NCBI RefSeq assembly: GCF_003002915.1
Contig: NZ_PVTG01000005.1
Span: 124,001-188,000 of the forward strand
DNA length: 64,000 nt
Source: Geodermatophilus tzadiensis
GTDB lineage: Bacteria > Actinomycetota > Actinomycetes > Mycobacteriales > Geodermatophilaceae
Direction of reading: 5' to 3'
Shown here: positions 1 to 10,787 of the stretch, piece after piece
How positions within the stretch are numbered: position 1 is the first letter of the stretch
How the letters are laid out: each line of letters begins with the position of its first letter
Program-made: the position numbers and the translations under genes
Notes under the pieces: model-generated
Seen by the model: the letters and a program-made list of their open reading frames with translations, nothing else
Database searches by the model: none
What the model was told of the DNA's origin: nothing

Positions 1-36
1 CCGGGATCCGGGACCGGCGCCGTCGTGCGTCCCGGG

Positions 37-645
37 TCAGCGGCGCCGCGTGCGACGCAGCGCCAGGGCGGCCGTGCCCACCACCACGGCGGCGGTGGCG
101 ACGAGGACCGGCACCCCAGCCGGCAGACCGGCCGCACCGTCTGCGGACGCCGTGTCGGTCCCCGTCTCGGGATCGGTGTCAGTGGAGGTGTCAGGGGCCG
201 GCTCGGGCGTGGCGGCGTCCGGGTCCGTGCCGGACGGCGGAGCGGGCGCCGGGGTGACCGGGGCCAGCGGTGCGTGCTCGAACGTGAACGTGCCGTCCAG
301 GGGGTGACCGTCGGCGGCGACCGCCGACCAGGTGACCGTGTGCCGGCCCGCCCCGGTCAGCGCGACGGGCGCGGTGAGCACCGCGCCCTCGTGCGACACC
401 GCGCCGGCGCCGACGGGTGTGCCGTCGGGTCCGGTCACCGTGACGTCGCCGCCGAGGACGCTCGCGGTGAAGGTCAGCGTGACCGCCTGCGGGGTGGTCG
501 TCACGGTGCTGTCGGCCGCCGGCTCGGTGGAGCGCAGGCCGGTGTGCGCCGAGGCCGTCGCGGGGGCGGCGAGCAGCAGCCCGACGACCAGCACGGTGAC
601 CGCGGACAGGCGGGCGAGGACGGAGCGGCGGACGGCCGGTGGCAC
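37..645 (-). CDS. CopC-domain copper-binding protein with C-terminal membrane anchor
   Basis: The 202-residue product has a signal peptide (Arg-rich start, hydrophobic core about 9-29) ending Ala-Ser-Ala33. Cleavage there would expose His34 as the mature N-terminus, as in CopC proteins, where the N-terminal His forms a copper histidine brace. Asp112 and His114 in ADGHPLDG match the other conserved copper ligands. A Pro/Thr/Asp-rich linker (about 125-165) leads to one membrane helix and a basic RRTRRR tail, so the domain probably sits outside the membrane. The GTG start at 645 is chosen because a GGAGG lies 5 nt upstream and the signal peptide begins there; the frame stays open further upstream only through pseudogene sequence. 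No CopD neighbour is visible in the window. Copper binding is inferred from the family; a role in copper resistance versus copper supply cannot be told. Confidence 0.88.
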   Translation of the reverse strand: MPPAVRRSVLARLSAVTVLVVGLLLAAPATASAHTGLRSTEPAADSTVTTTPQAVTLTFTASVLGGDVTVTGPDGTPVGAGAVSHEGAVLTAPVALTGAGRHTVTWSAVAADGHPLDGTFTFEHAPLAPVTPAPAPPSGTDPDAATPEPAPDTSTDTDPETGTDTASADGAAGLPAGVPVLVATAAVVVGTAALALRRTRRR

Positions 646-735
646 GGGACCTCCAGGGGAGCGGGTGTCACGTCCTTGGTCGTCCGGAACACCCGTGTGG
701 TTCCCGCGTGCTCCGGTGGACCGGCTCGGGAGGGC

Positions 736-1020
736 GGGAGTGCGGTCGTGGTGGTCCGGCCGGTGGGGGTGGTGACAGTCGGCGTGCCGTCGGCGGTGAC
801 CTGGTGGTGCCAGCCGGGTGCCGGGTGCGTGCCGCGGTGGTGGCGGGTGCGGAAGCCGGCCGGGTCGGCGGCGCCGGTGGCCCGTCCGGCCAGGGGGCGG
901 CGTGGTCGAGGTCGCCGCTGTGCGGGACGCGACGGCGGCCGGCCGGTGGCCGGCGGTGGCCGCCCGCGCCCGCCACGCGGTGTGCCGGGCGATCTCCCGG
1001 TCGGCGGCCTGCACCGTCGT
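736..1020 (-). pseudogene. Frameshifted remnant of an HNH endonuclease (DUF222 family) C-terminus
   Basis: Read on the minus strand, three consecutive pieces fall in three different frames. First comes a piece around DREIARH (about 980-1017). Next is a piece with DLDHAAPWPDG (about 878-912), matching the DxDH...PWP part of HNH domains that follow DUF222. Last is a piece with GWHHQVTADG and TPTGRTTTT (about 740-860), matching the GWHxxxxPDG...TPTGR end of the same family. The CxxC and the Cys of the usual LCRHHH are absent (read here as FRTRHH). No intact start or long frame covers the pieces, so this looks like a decayed gene tail. It is a different subtype from the intact HNH/DUF222 gene at 60895-62070. 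Confidence 0.7.
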
Positions 1021-1097
1021 CGAGCAGCGGAAACGCGGTCCGCGCGGCCTGGCGGGGATTCCTGGCCCCTCGCGAGACGGAGCCCGCCGTCGCCCTC

Positions 1098-1127
1098 TTG
1101 AGCAGATAGGGCACCGACCCGTATCGT
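1098..1127 (+). promoter_or_regulatory. Probable sigma-70-type promoter
   Basis: TTGAGC (1098-1103) and TATCGT (1122-1127) are spaced 18 bp apart, a good fit to the actinobacterial housekeeping consensus. The predicted transcript would begin near 1134 and carry a leader of about 55 nt to the small membrane protein gene starting at 1189. Confidence 0.45.
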
Positions 1128-1188
1128 CCGTGTGACGAACGTCACGCCGTGTGTCGGCGCGACGGGTCCTGCGATGGAGGAGCTGCCG

Positions 1189-1476
1189 ATGAGCGCGCTC
1201 ACGCCCGACTGCGACCCCGACCTGTCCCACTGCGGCAAGCCGCCCTCCGGTGGTGGCCTCCGGTCGACCCTCGTGCTGGTCGCCCTGGTGACCGTCGCGG
1301 TGCTCGCCGTCACCGGCGACGCCGTCCCGGGTGCCGTGGCGTTCCTGGCCGGGGGCGTGGGTGCGGTCGCGGCGCTCGTGCTCGGTGCGCGGGGCGTCCG
1401 CCTGGGGCAGCGTGCCGTCGCGGCGGTGCACCTCCCCGGCCTGGTCGGGGCGCACCGCTCCCGTCCCGCCGGCTGA
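1189..1476 (+). CDS. Small membrane protein of unknown function
   Basis: The 95-residue protein has a short polar N-terminus containing three Cys/His residues (CDPDLSHC), then two hydrophobic segments (about residues 22-41 and 46-68) separated by a short loop, and a basic C-terminus. The ATG at 1189 is preceded by GGAGGAG six nt upstream, which decides this start over the in-frame ATG at 1174. I do not recognise the family. It is a single-gene unit with its own probable promoter, 71 nt before the hydrolase gene. Function unknown. Confidence 0.65.
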   Translation: MSALTPDCDPDLSHCGKPPSGGGLRSTLVLVALVTVAVLAVTGDAVPGAVAFLAGGVGAVAALVLGARGVRLGQRAVAAVHLPGLVGAHRSRPAG

Positions 1477-1547
1477 CCGTCCGGCCGTGCGGCCGGCCCG
1501 GCCGCACGGCAGGGTGACCTCCGACGACGTCCGAGGAGGCCAGCCCC

Positions 1548-2459
1548 ATGACCGACCCGACCTTCACCACCGCCGCCGACGGCGCCCGCCTCGCCGAGCG
1601 CCGTTGGACGCCCGACGGCGAGGTCCGGGCCGTCCTGCAGGTCGTGCACGGGCTGTCCGAGCACGCCGGCCGCTACGGCCGGCTGGCCGCCGCGCTGACC
1701 GCCCGCGGGATCGCCGTCGGTGCGCTCGACCAGCGCGGGCACGGGCGGACCGCGGAGTCGACGGGCCCCGGCCGCTTCGGCGACGGGGCGGGCAGCGACG
1801 CCGTCCTCGACGACGTCCGCGACCTCGGCGAGCGGCTGGCCGCCGACCACCCCGGCGTGCCGCGGTTCCTGCTCGGCCACTCGCTCGGCTCGGCGGTCGC
1901 ACTGGCCTCCGCGGCCCGCGACGGCGCCGGGCTGACCGGCCTCGTGCTGTCCGGGCCGCTGGGGACCGCGCCGGGGCTCGCCGCGTCCGTGCCCGGCCTT
2001 GAGGCCGCGGTCGCCGCGGGGTCGGGGGAGGAGCCGATGGCGGTGCTCGGGGCGTTCAACGCGTCGTTCGAGCCCGCGCGCACGCCCTACGACTGGCTGT
2101 CCCGCGACCCGGCGGAGGTCGACGCCTACCTCGCCGACCCGCTCTGCGGCGACGACGTCCCGCCCACGTACGGCTACGGCGCCGGGATGTTCGCCCTCGT
2201 CGCCCGGTCGGCCTCGCCCGAGAGCCTGGACCGTCTGCCCGCCGGCCTGCCCGTGCTGGTGCTCTGCGGCTCCCGCGACCCGGTCGGCGGCGACGAGGCC
2301 GAGCACGTGACCGCGCTGGCCGACCTGCTGCGCGACCGGGGCCTCATGGTGGAGCTGCACGTGTACCCCGGCGCCCGGCACGAGGTGTTCAACGAGACCA
2401 ACCGCGACGAGGTGACCGCCGACCTGCTGGCCTGGCTCGAGGGCCGGCTGCCCGCGTGA
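1548..2459 (+). CDS. Alpha/beta hydrolase, monoacylglycerol lipase-like
   Basis: The 303-residue protein has the alpha/beta-hydrolase fold of the serine aminopeptidase S33 / monoglyceride lipase group. An oxyanion-loop HGLSEHAGRY follows the first core strand, the nucleophile elbow is GHSLGS with Ser112, Asp244 lies in CGSRDPVG, and His278 lies in ARHEVFNE; spacing and order fit a catalytic triad. There is no signal peptide, so it should act in the cytoplasm on lipid esters such as monoacylglycerols. GAGGAGG sits about 10 nt before the ATG. The C-terminal EVFNE after the catalytic His is typical of lysophospholipase/monoglyceride lipase homologues. The exact substrate is not predictable; it stands alone, upstream of uvrC. 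Confidence 0.85.
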   Translation: MTDPTFTTAADGARLAERRWTPDGEVRAVLQVVHGLSEHAGRYGRLAAALTARGIAVGALDQRGHGRTAESTGPGRFGDGAGSDAVLDDVRDLGERLAADHPGVPRFLLGHSLGSAVALASAARDGAGLTGLVLSGPLGTAPGLAASVPGLEAAVAAGSGEEPMAVLGAFNASFEPARTPYDWLSRDPAEVDAYLADPLCGDDVPPTYGYGAGMFALVARSASPESLDRLPAGLPVLVLCGSRDPVGGDEAEHVTALADLLRDRGLMVELHVYPGARHEVFNETNRDEVTADLLAWLEGRLPA

Positions 2460-2503
2460 GCGGGACCGCGGGGGCGAACCACACCGGTGTCGTCCGCCCG
2501 ACC

Positions 2504-2509
2504 TAACCT
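2504..2509 (+). promoter_or_regulatory. -10 element TAACCT of uvrC, predicted leaderless
   Basis: TAACCT ends 7 nt before the ATG at 2517. In actinobacteria the start site lies about 7 nt after the TANNNT hexamer, so transcription would begin at or next to the start codon. A GGGAG is present but only 3 nt from the ATG, too close for a normal ribosome binding site. Confidence 0.5.
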
Positions 2510-2516
2510 GGGAGCC

Positions 2517-4583
2517 ATGCCCGACCCGTCCACGTACCGCCCCGCGGTCGGCAGCATCCCGGAGTCACCCGGGGTCTACAAGTTCCGCGACCCCAACGGC
2601 CGCGTGATCTACGTCGGCAAGGCCAAGAGCCTCCGGCAGCGGCTGAACAGCTACTTCGCCGACGTCGCCGGCCTGCACCCGCGCACCCGCCAGATGGTGA
2701 CGACGGCGGCCGGCGTCGAGTGGACCGTCGTCGGCACCGAGGTCGAGGCGCTCCAGCTCGAGTACAACTGGATCAAGGAGTTCGACCCGCGGTTCAACGT
2801 CCGCTACCGCGACGACAAGAGCTACCCGAGCCTCGCGGTGACGCTCAACGAGGACTACCCGCGGCTGCAGGTGATGCGCGGGCCGAAGAAGAAGGGCGTG
2901 CGCTACTTCGGCCCCTACGCCCACGCGTGGGCCATCCGCGAGACGCTCGACACGCTCACCCGCGTCTTCCCCGCCCGCACCTGCTCCAACGGCGTCTTCA
3001 AGCGCGCCGGGCAGATCGGCCGGCCGTGCCTGCTCGGCTACATCGGCAAGTGCGCCGCGCCCTGCGTCGGCCGGGTCAGCGCCGAGGAGCACCGGGCGAT
3101 CGTCGACGACTTCTGCGACTTCATGGCCGGCCGCACCGACCTGATGACCCGGCGCCTCGAGCGGGAGATGGCCGAGGCGGCCGAGGCGATGGAGTACGAG
3201 AAGGCCGCCCGGCTGCGCGACGACCTCGGCGCCCTCAGGCGGGCCATGGAGAAGCAGGCCGTCGTCCTCGGCGACGGCACCGACGCCGACGTCGTCGCCT
3301 TCGCCCAGGACGAGCTGGAGGCCGCCGTCCAGGTGTTCCACGTCCGCGGCGGCCGGGTGCGCGGCCAGCGCGGCTGGATCATCGACAAGGTCGAGGAGGT
3401 CTCCACCGGCGAGCTGGTGGAGCAGTTCCTCCTGCAGGTGTACGGCGGCGTCGACGAGGCCACCGGCATCGGCGAGGCGGGGGAGGCGGTGCCCAAGGAG
3501 GTGCTGGTCCCCGAGCTGCCCGACGACGCCGACGTCTACGAGGACCTGCTCTCCGAGCTGCGCGGCTCGCGGGTGTCGCTGCGGGTGCCCCAGCGCGGCG
3601 ACAAGCGCAGCCTCATGGAGACCGTCGAGCGCAACGCGAAGGAGGCGTTCGCCCGGCACCGGGTCAAGCGCTCCAGCGACCTGACGGCGCGGTCACTGGC
3701 GCTCTCGGAGCTGCAGGAGGCCCTCGAGCTGCCGGAGGCGCCGCTGCGCATCGAGTGCATCGACGTCTCGCACGTGCAGCAGACCAACGTGGTCGCCTCG
3801 ATGGTCGTCTTCGAGGACGGCCTGGCCAAAAAGTCCGACTACCGCCGGTTCTCCGTCCAGCACGGCACCGACGACACCGCGGCGATGGCCGAGGTGGTCC
3901 GCCGCCGGTTCGCCCGCCACCTCAAGGAGGAGGCCGATCGGCGCGACGAGCAGGGCGTCGCCGCGGAGGAGGGCCGGCCGCGCCGGTTCGCCTACCCGCC
4001 GAACCTGCTCGTCGTCGACGGCGGCGCCCCGCAGGTGGCGGCCGCGGCCCGCTCGCTCGACGAGCTCGGCATCGTCGACGTCGCGGTGTGCGGGCTGGCC
4101 AAGCGGATGGAGGAGGTGTGGCTGCCCGGGGAGTCCGACCCGGTGGTCCTGCCGCGCACCTCCGAGGCGCTGTACCTGCTGCAGCGGGTGCGGGACGAGG
4201 CCCACCGGTTCGCCATCACCTACCACCGGCAGAAGCGGTCCGTCAGCATGCTGGTCTCCCTGTTGGACGACGTCCCCGGTCTCGGGGAGACGCGGCGGAA
4301 GGCGCTGATGAAGCAGTTCGGGTCGCTCAAGCGGCTGCGCGCGGCCTCGGTCGACGAGCTGGTGGCCGTGCCCGGCATCGGCCGGCGGACGGCGGAGGCG
4401 GTGCTGGCGGCCGTCGCCGAGCCCGCGGCCGACGCCGCCGAGCCGGCCGCCGAGGACGCCGACGACGCCCTCGCCGGGGACACCGTCGTCGAGGGCACCA
4501 CGGCGCCTGCCGGGCCGGCCGAGCGGGGCACCCCGCGCGCCGACGCCGGGGAGACCGCCGAGGTCGGCCGGGTCGCCTCGTGA
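2517..4583 (+). CDS. uvrC: UvrABC excinuclease subunit C
   Basis: UvrC makes the two incisions flanking a DNA lesion after UvrA/UvrB recognition in nucleotide excision repair. The 688-residue protein shows all domains in order: a GIY-YIG nuclease (GVYKF at 19-23, [10 protein letters not shown] at 31-40) for the 3 prime cut, a UVR motif ([11 protein letters not shown], about 223-233) that binds UvrB, an RNase H-like nuclease ([12 protein letters not shown] from about 412) for the 5 prime cut, and paired helix-hairpin-helix motifs (about 584-640). The last 55 or so residues form an Ala/Glu/Asp-rich tail beyond the HhH motifs, longer than in most relatives. The ATG at 2517 is preferred over a GTG at 2487 because a -10 hexamer sits just upstream. 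The stop overlaps the rapZ start (GTGA). Confidence 0.97.
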   Translation: MPDPSTYRPAVGSIPESPGVYKFRDPNGRVIYVGKAKSLRQRLNSYFADVAGLHPRTRQMVTTAAGVEWTVVGTEVEALQLEYNWIKEFDPRFNVRYRDDKSYPSLAVTLNEDYPRLQVMRGPKKKGVRYFGPYAHAWAIRETLDTLTRVFPARTCSNGVFKRAGQIGRPCLLGYIGKCAAPCVGRVSAEEHRAIVDDFCDFMAGRTDLMTRRLEREMAEAAEAMEYEKAARLRDDLGALRRAMEKQAVVLGDGTDADVVAFAQDELEAAVQVFHVRGGRVRGQRGWIIDKVEEVSTGELVEQFLLQVYGGVDEATGIGEAGEAVPKEVLVPELPDDADVYEDLLSELRGSRVSLRVPQRGDKRSLMETVERNAKEAFARHRVKRSSDLTARSLALSELQEALELPEAPLRIECIDVSHVQQTNVVASMVVFEDGLAKKSDYRRFSVQHGTDDTAAMAEVVRRRFARHLKEEADRRDEQGVAAEEGRPRRFAYPPNLLVVDGGAPQVAAAARSLDELGIVDVAVCGLAKRMEEVWLPGESDPVVLPRTSEALYLLQRVRDEAHRFAITYHRQKRSVSMLVSLLDDVPGLGETRRKALMKQFGSLKRLRAASVDELVAVPGIGRRTAEAVLAAVAEPAADAAEPAAEDADDALAGDTVVEGTTAPAGPAERGTPRADAGETAEVGRVAS

Positions 4584-5563
4584 GCGGCCCCACCGGGTCG
4601 GGCGCGGGCACCGCGGCCGGCGGTCCCGTCGCGTCCCCGGGCGACGGCGTCGCCGGGCCCCAGTCGGGCGTGCCCGCCGGGCTGGACCCCGCGAGCACCG
4701 AGACCCCGCCGGTCGAGGTCGTCGTGGTCACCGGGCTGTCCGGCGCGGGCAAGAACAGCGCCGGGCGGGTGCTGGAGGACCTCGGCTGGTACGTCGTCGA
4801 CAACCTGCCGCCGGCGCTGCTGCTGCCGATGGTCGAGCTCGGCGCGCGCGGCGACGTCCGCCGGTTCGCCGCCGTCGTCGACGTCCGCAGCCGGGCCTTC
4901 TCCAGCGACCTGCAGGAGGCGATCCGGGTGCTGCGCGGCGCCGGCCACCACCCGCGCGTCGTCTACGTGCACGCCCGCGACGAGGTGCTGGTGCGCCGCT
5001 ACGAGTCCAACCGGCGCGAGCACCCGCTGCAGGGCAGCGGCCGGCTGATCGACGGGATCACCGCCGAGCGGGAGCTGCTCACCGGCATCGCCGGCGAGGC
5101 CGACCTGTGGGTGGACACCAGCGACCTCAACGTGCACCAGCTGCGCGCGACGCTGGAGAACGCCTTCGCCCGCGAGGGCCGCACCCCGCCGCTGACGGCG
5201 ACCGTGCTCAGCTTCGGCTTCAAGTACGGCCTGCCCCTGGACGCCGACCTCGTCGTCGACGCCCGGTTCCTGCCCAACCCGCACTGGCTGCCCGAGCTGC
5301 GGCCGCACACTGGGCAGGACCCCGACGTCCGCGACTACGTCCTCGGCCAGGAGGACGCCGGCCCGTTCCTCGACCGCTACACCGACGTGCTGCGCCTGCT
5401 GGTGCCCGGCTACCGGCGCGAGGGCAAGCGCTACCTGACGCTCGCGGTGGGCTGCACCGGCGGCAAGCACCGCAGCGTCGCCATCGCCGAGGAGTTCGCC
5501 CGGCGGCTGCGCGCCGAGGGCATCGACGCGGTCGCGCGCCACCGCGACCTGGGGCGGGAGTAG
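4580..5563 (+). CDS. rapZ: RapZ/YvcJ-family nucleotide- and RNA-binding protein
   Basis: The 327-residue protein belongs to the RapZ family: an N-terminal nucleotide-binding domain and a C-terminal domain that in E. coli binds small RNAs and in other bacteria senses cell-wall precursors. The P-loop is GLSGAGKNS at 52-60; Lys58 is kept, but the residue after it is Asn instead of Ser/Thr. Further signatures are [10 protein letters not shown] and, near the C-terminus, [11 protein letters not shown]. The first 43 or so residues are a Gly/Pro/Ala-rich extension not seen in E. coli RapZ. The GTG start overlaps the uvrC stop by 4 nt. The order rapZ-yvcK-whiA is conserved in Gram-positive bacteria. 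The RNA-adaptor role is documented only in enterobacteria; the actinobacterial role is open. Confidence 0.94.
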   Translation: MSGPTGSGAGTAAGGPVASPGDGVAGPQSGVPAGLDPASTETPPVEVVVVTGLSGAGKNSAGRVLEDLGWYVVDNLPPALLLPMVELGARGDVRRFAAVVDVRSRAFSSDLQEAIRVLRGAGHHPRVVYVHARDEVLVRRYESNRREHPLQGSGRLIDGITAERELLTGIAGEADLWVDTSDLNVHQLRATLENAFAREGRTPPLTATVLSFGFKYGLPLDADLVVDARFLPNPHWLPELRPHTGQDPDVRDYVLGQEDAGPFLDRYTDVLRLLVPGYRREGKRYLTLAVGCTGGKHRSVAIAEEFARRLRAEGIDAVARHRDLGRE

Positions 5564-6567
5564 TGGGCGGGCCCCGGGTGGTCGCCTTCGGCGGCGGCCA
5601 CGGCCTGGCCGCGGCGCTGGCGGCCTGGCGCCGGCTCACGACCGAGCTGACCGCCGTCGTCACCGTCGCCGACGACGGCGGCTCGTCCGGGCGGATCCGC
5701 CGCGAGATGCCGGTGCTGCCGCCCGGTGACCTGCGGATGGCGCTGGCCGCCCTGGCGGGGGAGGACCCCGCCCGTCAGGAGATGGCCCGGTTGCTGCAGC
5801 ACCGGCTCGGGGGGACCGGCGTGCTCGCCGGGCACCCGGTGGGCAACCTGCTGCTCACCGGACTGGTGGAGCTGCACGGCGGCGACACCGTCCGCGCCCT
5901 GGACGCGGTCGCCGCGATGGTCGGCGCGTGCGGGCGGGTGCTGCCGATGGCCGACGTCCCGCTCGACCTGGTCGCCCGCGTGGAGACCGCCGACCCCGAC
6001 GACCCGGCGCGCACCCGCACCATCCGCGGGCAGGCGGCCATCGCCTCCACCCCCGGCCGGGTGCGCGAGATCCTCGTCGCACCGCCCGACCCGCCCGTGC
6101 ACCCCGACGTGCTGGCCGCCATCGCCGCCGCCGACGTGGTGTCGCTGGGCCCCGGGTCCTGGTACACCTCGGTGCTGCCGCACCTCCTGGTGCCCAGGCT
6201 GCGCCGGGCGCTCGCCGAGACGCCGGCCCGGGTCGTGGTGGTGCTCAACCTGGAACCGCAGCCCGGGGAGACCGACGGCTTCTCGCCGGAGGAGCACCTG
6301 CGGGTGCTGCAGGCCCACCTGGACGGTGTGGCGCTGCACACGGTGATCGCCGACGCTGAATCGGTGGTTGACCGCTGTGGTCTGCTGTCTGCAGTGCGTG
6401 AGTGCGGCGCCGAGCTCGTGCTGGCTCCGGTCGCCGAGCTCGACGGCCAGCCGCGCCACGACCCCGCGCGGCTGGCAGCCGCGCTGGCACCGGTGGCCGG
6501 GCCGCGGGAACGGGGAGGGGTCCGCAGCGGGACCGAGGTGCCCGGACGGTACGAGGGGGAGAGGTGA
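5563..6567 (+). CDS. yvcK: Gluconeogenesis factor YvcK (CofD-like)
   Basis: The 334-residue protein is a YvcK/CuvA homologue of the CofD-like fold that binds UDP-sugars and links carbon metabolism to cell-envelope synthesis. The N-terminus carries [10 protein letters not shown] and [10 protein letters not shown] (about 34-43), both hallmarks of the family; a second glycine-rich stretch GPGSWYTSV lies near residue 200. In Mycobacterium the homologue CuvA is needed for growth on some carbon sources and cell shape; I infer a similar role. The GTG start shares its first base with the last base of the rapZ stop codon, with GGGAG immediately upstream, so the two are translationally coupled. Length is normal for the family. 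Confidence 0.94.
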   Translation: MGGPRVVAFGGGHGLAAALAAWRRLTTELTAVVTVADDGGSSGRIRREMPVLPPGDLRMALAALAGEDPARQEMARLLQHRLGGTGVLAGHPVGNLLLTGLVELHGGDTVRALDAVAAMVGACGRVLPMADVPLDLVARVETADPDDPARTRTIRGQAAIASTPGRVREILVAPPDPPVHPDVLAAIAAADVVSLGPGSWYTSVLPHLLVPRLRRALAETPARVVVVLNLEPQPGETDGFSPEEHLRVLQAHLDGVALHTVIADAESVVDRCGLLSAVRECGAELVLAPVAELDGQPRHDPARLAAALAPVAGPRERGGVRSGTEVPGRYEGER

Positions 6568-8721
<2,154 letters not shown>

Positions 8722-8725
8722 CCCG

Positions 8726-9919
8726 ATGCGCTCCCTCGACGACCTGCTCGCCGAGGGGGTGTCGGGCCGGCGCGTGCTGGTGCGCACCGACCTGAACGTC
8801 CCCCTCGACAAGCAGACCCGCGCCATCACCGACGACGGCCGCATCCGGGCCAGCCTCCCGACGCTGCAGGCGCTGCGCGACGCCGGTGCCCGCGTCGTCG
8901 TGGCCGCGCACCTGGGCCGGCCCAAGGGCGCGCCGGACCCGCAGTACTCGCTGGCCCCGGTGGCCGAGCGGCTCGGTGAGCTGCTCGGCACCGGGGTGCC
9001 GCTGGCCGCCGACGTCGCCGGCGACGACGCCCGCACGAGGGCCGAGGCCCTCGGGGACGGCGACCTGCTGCTGCTGGAGAACGTGCGCTTCGAGGCCGCC
9101 GAGACCAGCAAGGACGACGCCGAGCGGGGCGGGCTGGCCGACCGGCTGGCCGCGCTGGCCGACGTCTACGTCGACGACGCCTTCGGCGCGGTGCACCGCA
9201 AGCACGCGTCGGTCTACGACGTCGCCCGGCGGCTGCCGCACGTGGCGGGGCGGCTGGTGGCCGCCGAGCTCGACGTGCTGACCCGGCTGACCACCGACCC
9301 CGAGCGGCCCTACGTGGTGGTGCTCGGCGGTTCCAAGGTCAGCGACAAGCTCGCCGTCATCGAGGCGCTGCTGCCCAAGGTCGACCGGCTGCTGGTCGGC
9401 GGCGGCATGTGCTTCACCTTCCTCGCCGCCCGGGGTCTCGGCGTCGGGCGGTCGCTGCTCGAGGCCGACCAGGTGGACACCTGCCGCCGGCTGCTCGCCG
9501 AGGCCGGCGAGCGGATCGTGCTGCCGCTCGACGTCGTCGTCGCGCCGGAGTTCAGCGCTGACGTCGACACCGGCGTCGTCCCGGTGGAGGAGATCCCCGA
9601 CGACCGGATGGGCCTCGACGTCGGCCCGCGCACCGTCGAGGCGTTCGGCCGCGAGCTGGCCGGTGCCCGCACGGTGTTCTGGAACGGCCCGATGGGCGTC
9701 TTCGAGCTCGCGCCGTTCCAGGCCGGCACCCGGGGCGTGGCCCGGGCCGTGGCCGCCGTCGACGGGCTGTCGGTCGTCGGCGGCGGCGACTCCGCGGCCG
9801 CCGTCCGGGTGCTCGGCCTGGACGAGGCGGCCTACGGGCACATCAGCACCGGCGGCGGCGCGTCGCTGGAGTACCTCGAGGGCCGGGAGCTCCCGGGCCT
9901 CGCGGTGCTCGCCGACTGA
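8726..9919 (+). CDS. pgk: Phosphoglycerate kinase
   Basis: The 397-residue protein has the PGK signature [12 protein letters not shown] near the N-terminus, the substrate-binding AAHLGRPKG motif (about 53-61), and the nucleotide-binding NGPMGVFE and GGGDSAAA stretches in the C-terminal domain. It makes ATP from 1,3-bisphosphoglycerate in glycolysis. It starts 4 nt after the gap stop and its stop lies within the GAGGAGG that serves tpiA, so the three enzymes are one transcriptional unit. Length is standard. Confidence 0.97.
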   Translation: MRSLDDLLAEGVSGRRVLVRTDLNVPLDKQTRAITDDGRIRASLPTLQALRDAGARVVVAAHLGRPKGAPDPQYSLAPVAERLGELLGTGVPLAADVAGDDARTRAEALGDGDLLLLENVRFEAAETSKDDAERGGLADRLAALADVYVDDAFGAVHRKHASVYDVARRLPHVAGRLVAAELDVLTRLTTDPERPYVVVLGGSKVSDKLAVIEALLPKVDRLLVGGGMCFTFLAARGLGVGRSLLEADQVDTCRRLLAEAGERIVLPLDVVVAPEFSADVDTGVVPVEEIPDDRMGLDVGPRTVEAFGRELAGARTVFWNGPMGVFELAPFQAGTRGVARAVAAVDGLSVVGGGDSAAAVRVLGLDEAAYGHISTGGGASLEYLEGRELPGLAVLAD

Positions 9920-9929
9920 GGAGGCGCAG

Positions 9930-10757
9930 ATGGCACGCAGGAAGCCGCCGGTCCGGCGCGAGGGCCGGCGCCCGCTCATCGCGGGCAACTGGAAGATGCA
10001 CCTGACGCACCTGGAGGCCATCGGCCTGGTGCAGAAGCTGGTCTTCAGCCTCACGGAGCCCGAGCTGGAGGCCGCCGAGGTCGTCGTCCTCCCGCCGTTC
10101 ACCGCGCTGCGCAGCGTGCAGACCCTGGTGACCGGCGACGACCTCGACGTCGGCTACGGCGCGCAGGACGTCTCCGCGGAGGACTCCGGCGCCTACACCG
10201 GTGAGGTCAGCGGGGGCATGCTCGCCGCCCTGGCCTGCCGCTACGTCGTCGTCGGGCACTCCGAGCGGCGCGCGCTGCACGCCGAGGACGACGCGGTGGT
10301 GGCCGCCAAGGTGCGCAGCAGCCTGCGGCACGGCCTCGTGCCGATCCTCTGCGTGGGGGAGGGGCTCGACGTCCGCCGTGCCGGCGAGCACGTCGCGCAC
10401 TGCACCGCCCAGCTCGACGCCGCGCTCGAGGGCCTGTCGGCCGAGCAGCTCACCGGCCCGGGAGAGGGCACCGGCATCGTCATCGCCTACGAGCCGGTCT
10501 GGGCCATCGGCACCGGCGAGGTCGCCACCCCCGACGACGCTCAGGAGGTGTGCGGTGCCCTCCGGTCACGGCTCGCCGAGCGTTTCGGCACCGAGACGGC
10601 AGGGATCGTCCGTATCCTCTACGGCGGGTCGGTGAAGGCCGCGAACACGGCCGGGATCCTGGCCGGGCCGGACGTCGACGGCGCACTGGTCGGTGGCGCG
10701 AGCCTGGACGCCGACGAGTTCGCGCAGATCTGTCGGATCGCCGCCGAGGGCAGCTAG
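9930..10757 (+). CDS. tpiA: Triose-phosphate isomerase
   Basis: The 275-residue protein carries the TIM active-site residues Lys22 in GNWKM, His110 in GHSERR and Glu188 in [11 protein letters not shown], plus the phosphate-binding YGGSVKAAN and [10 protein letters not shown] stretches near the end. It interconverts dihydroxyacetone phosphate and glyceraldehyde 3-phosphate. The N-terminus has about 12 extra, mostly basic residues before the first barrel strand. GAGGAGG lies 5 nt before the ATG. It is third in the gap operon. Confidence 0.97.
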   Translation: MARRKPPVRREGRRPLIAGNWKMHLTHLEAIGLVQKLVFSLTEPELEAAEVVVLPPFTALRSVQTLVTGDDLDVGYGAQDVSAEDSGAYTGEVSGGMLAALACRYVVVGHSERRALHAEDDAVVAAKVRSSLRHGLVPILCVGEGLDVRRAGEHVAHCTAQLDAALEGLSAEQLTGPGEGTGIVIAYEPVWAIGTGEVATPDDAQEVCGALRSRLAERFGTETAGIVRILYGGSVKAANTAGILAGPDVDGALVGGASLDADEFAQICRIAAEGS

Positions 10758-10787
10758 CAGCCCCGGCGGCCCAGTGGGGGCGGGTGG

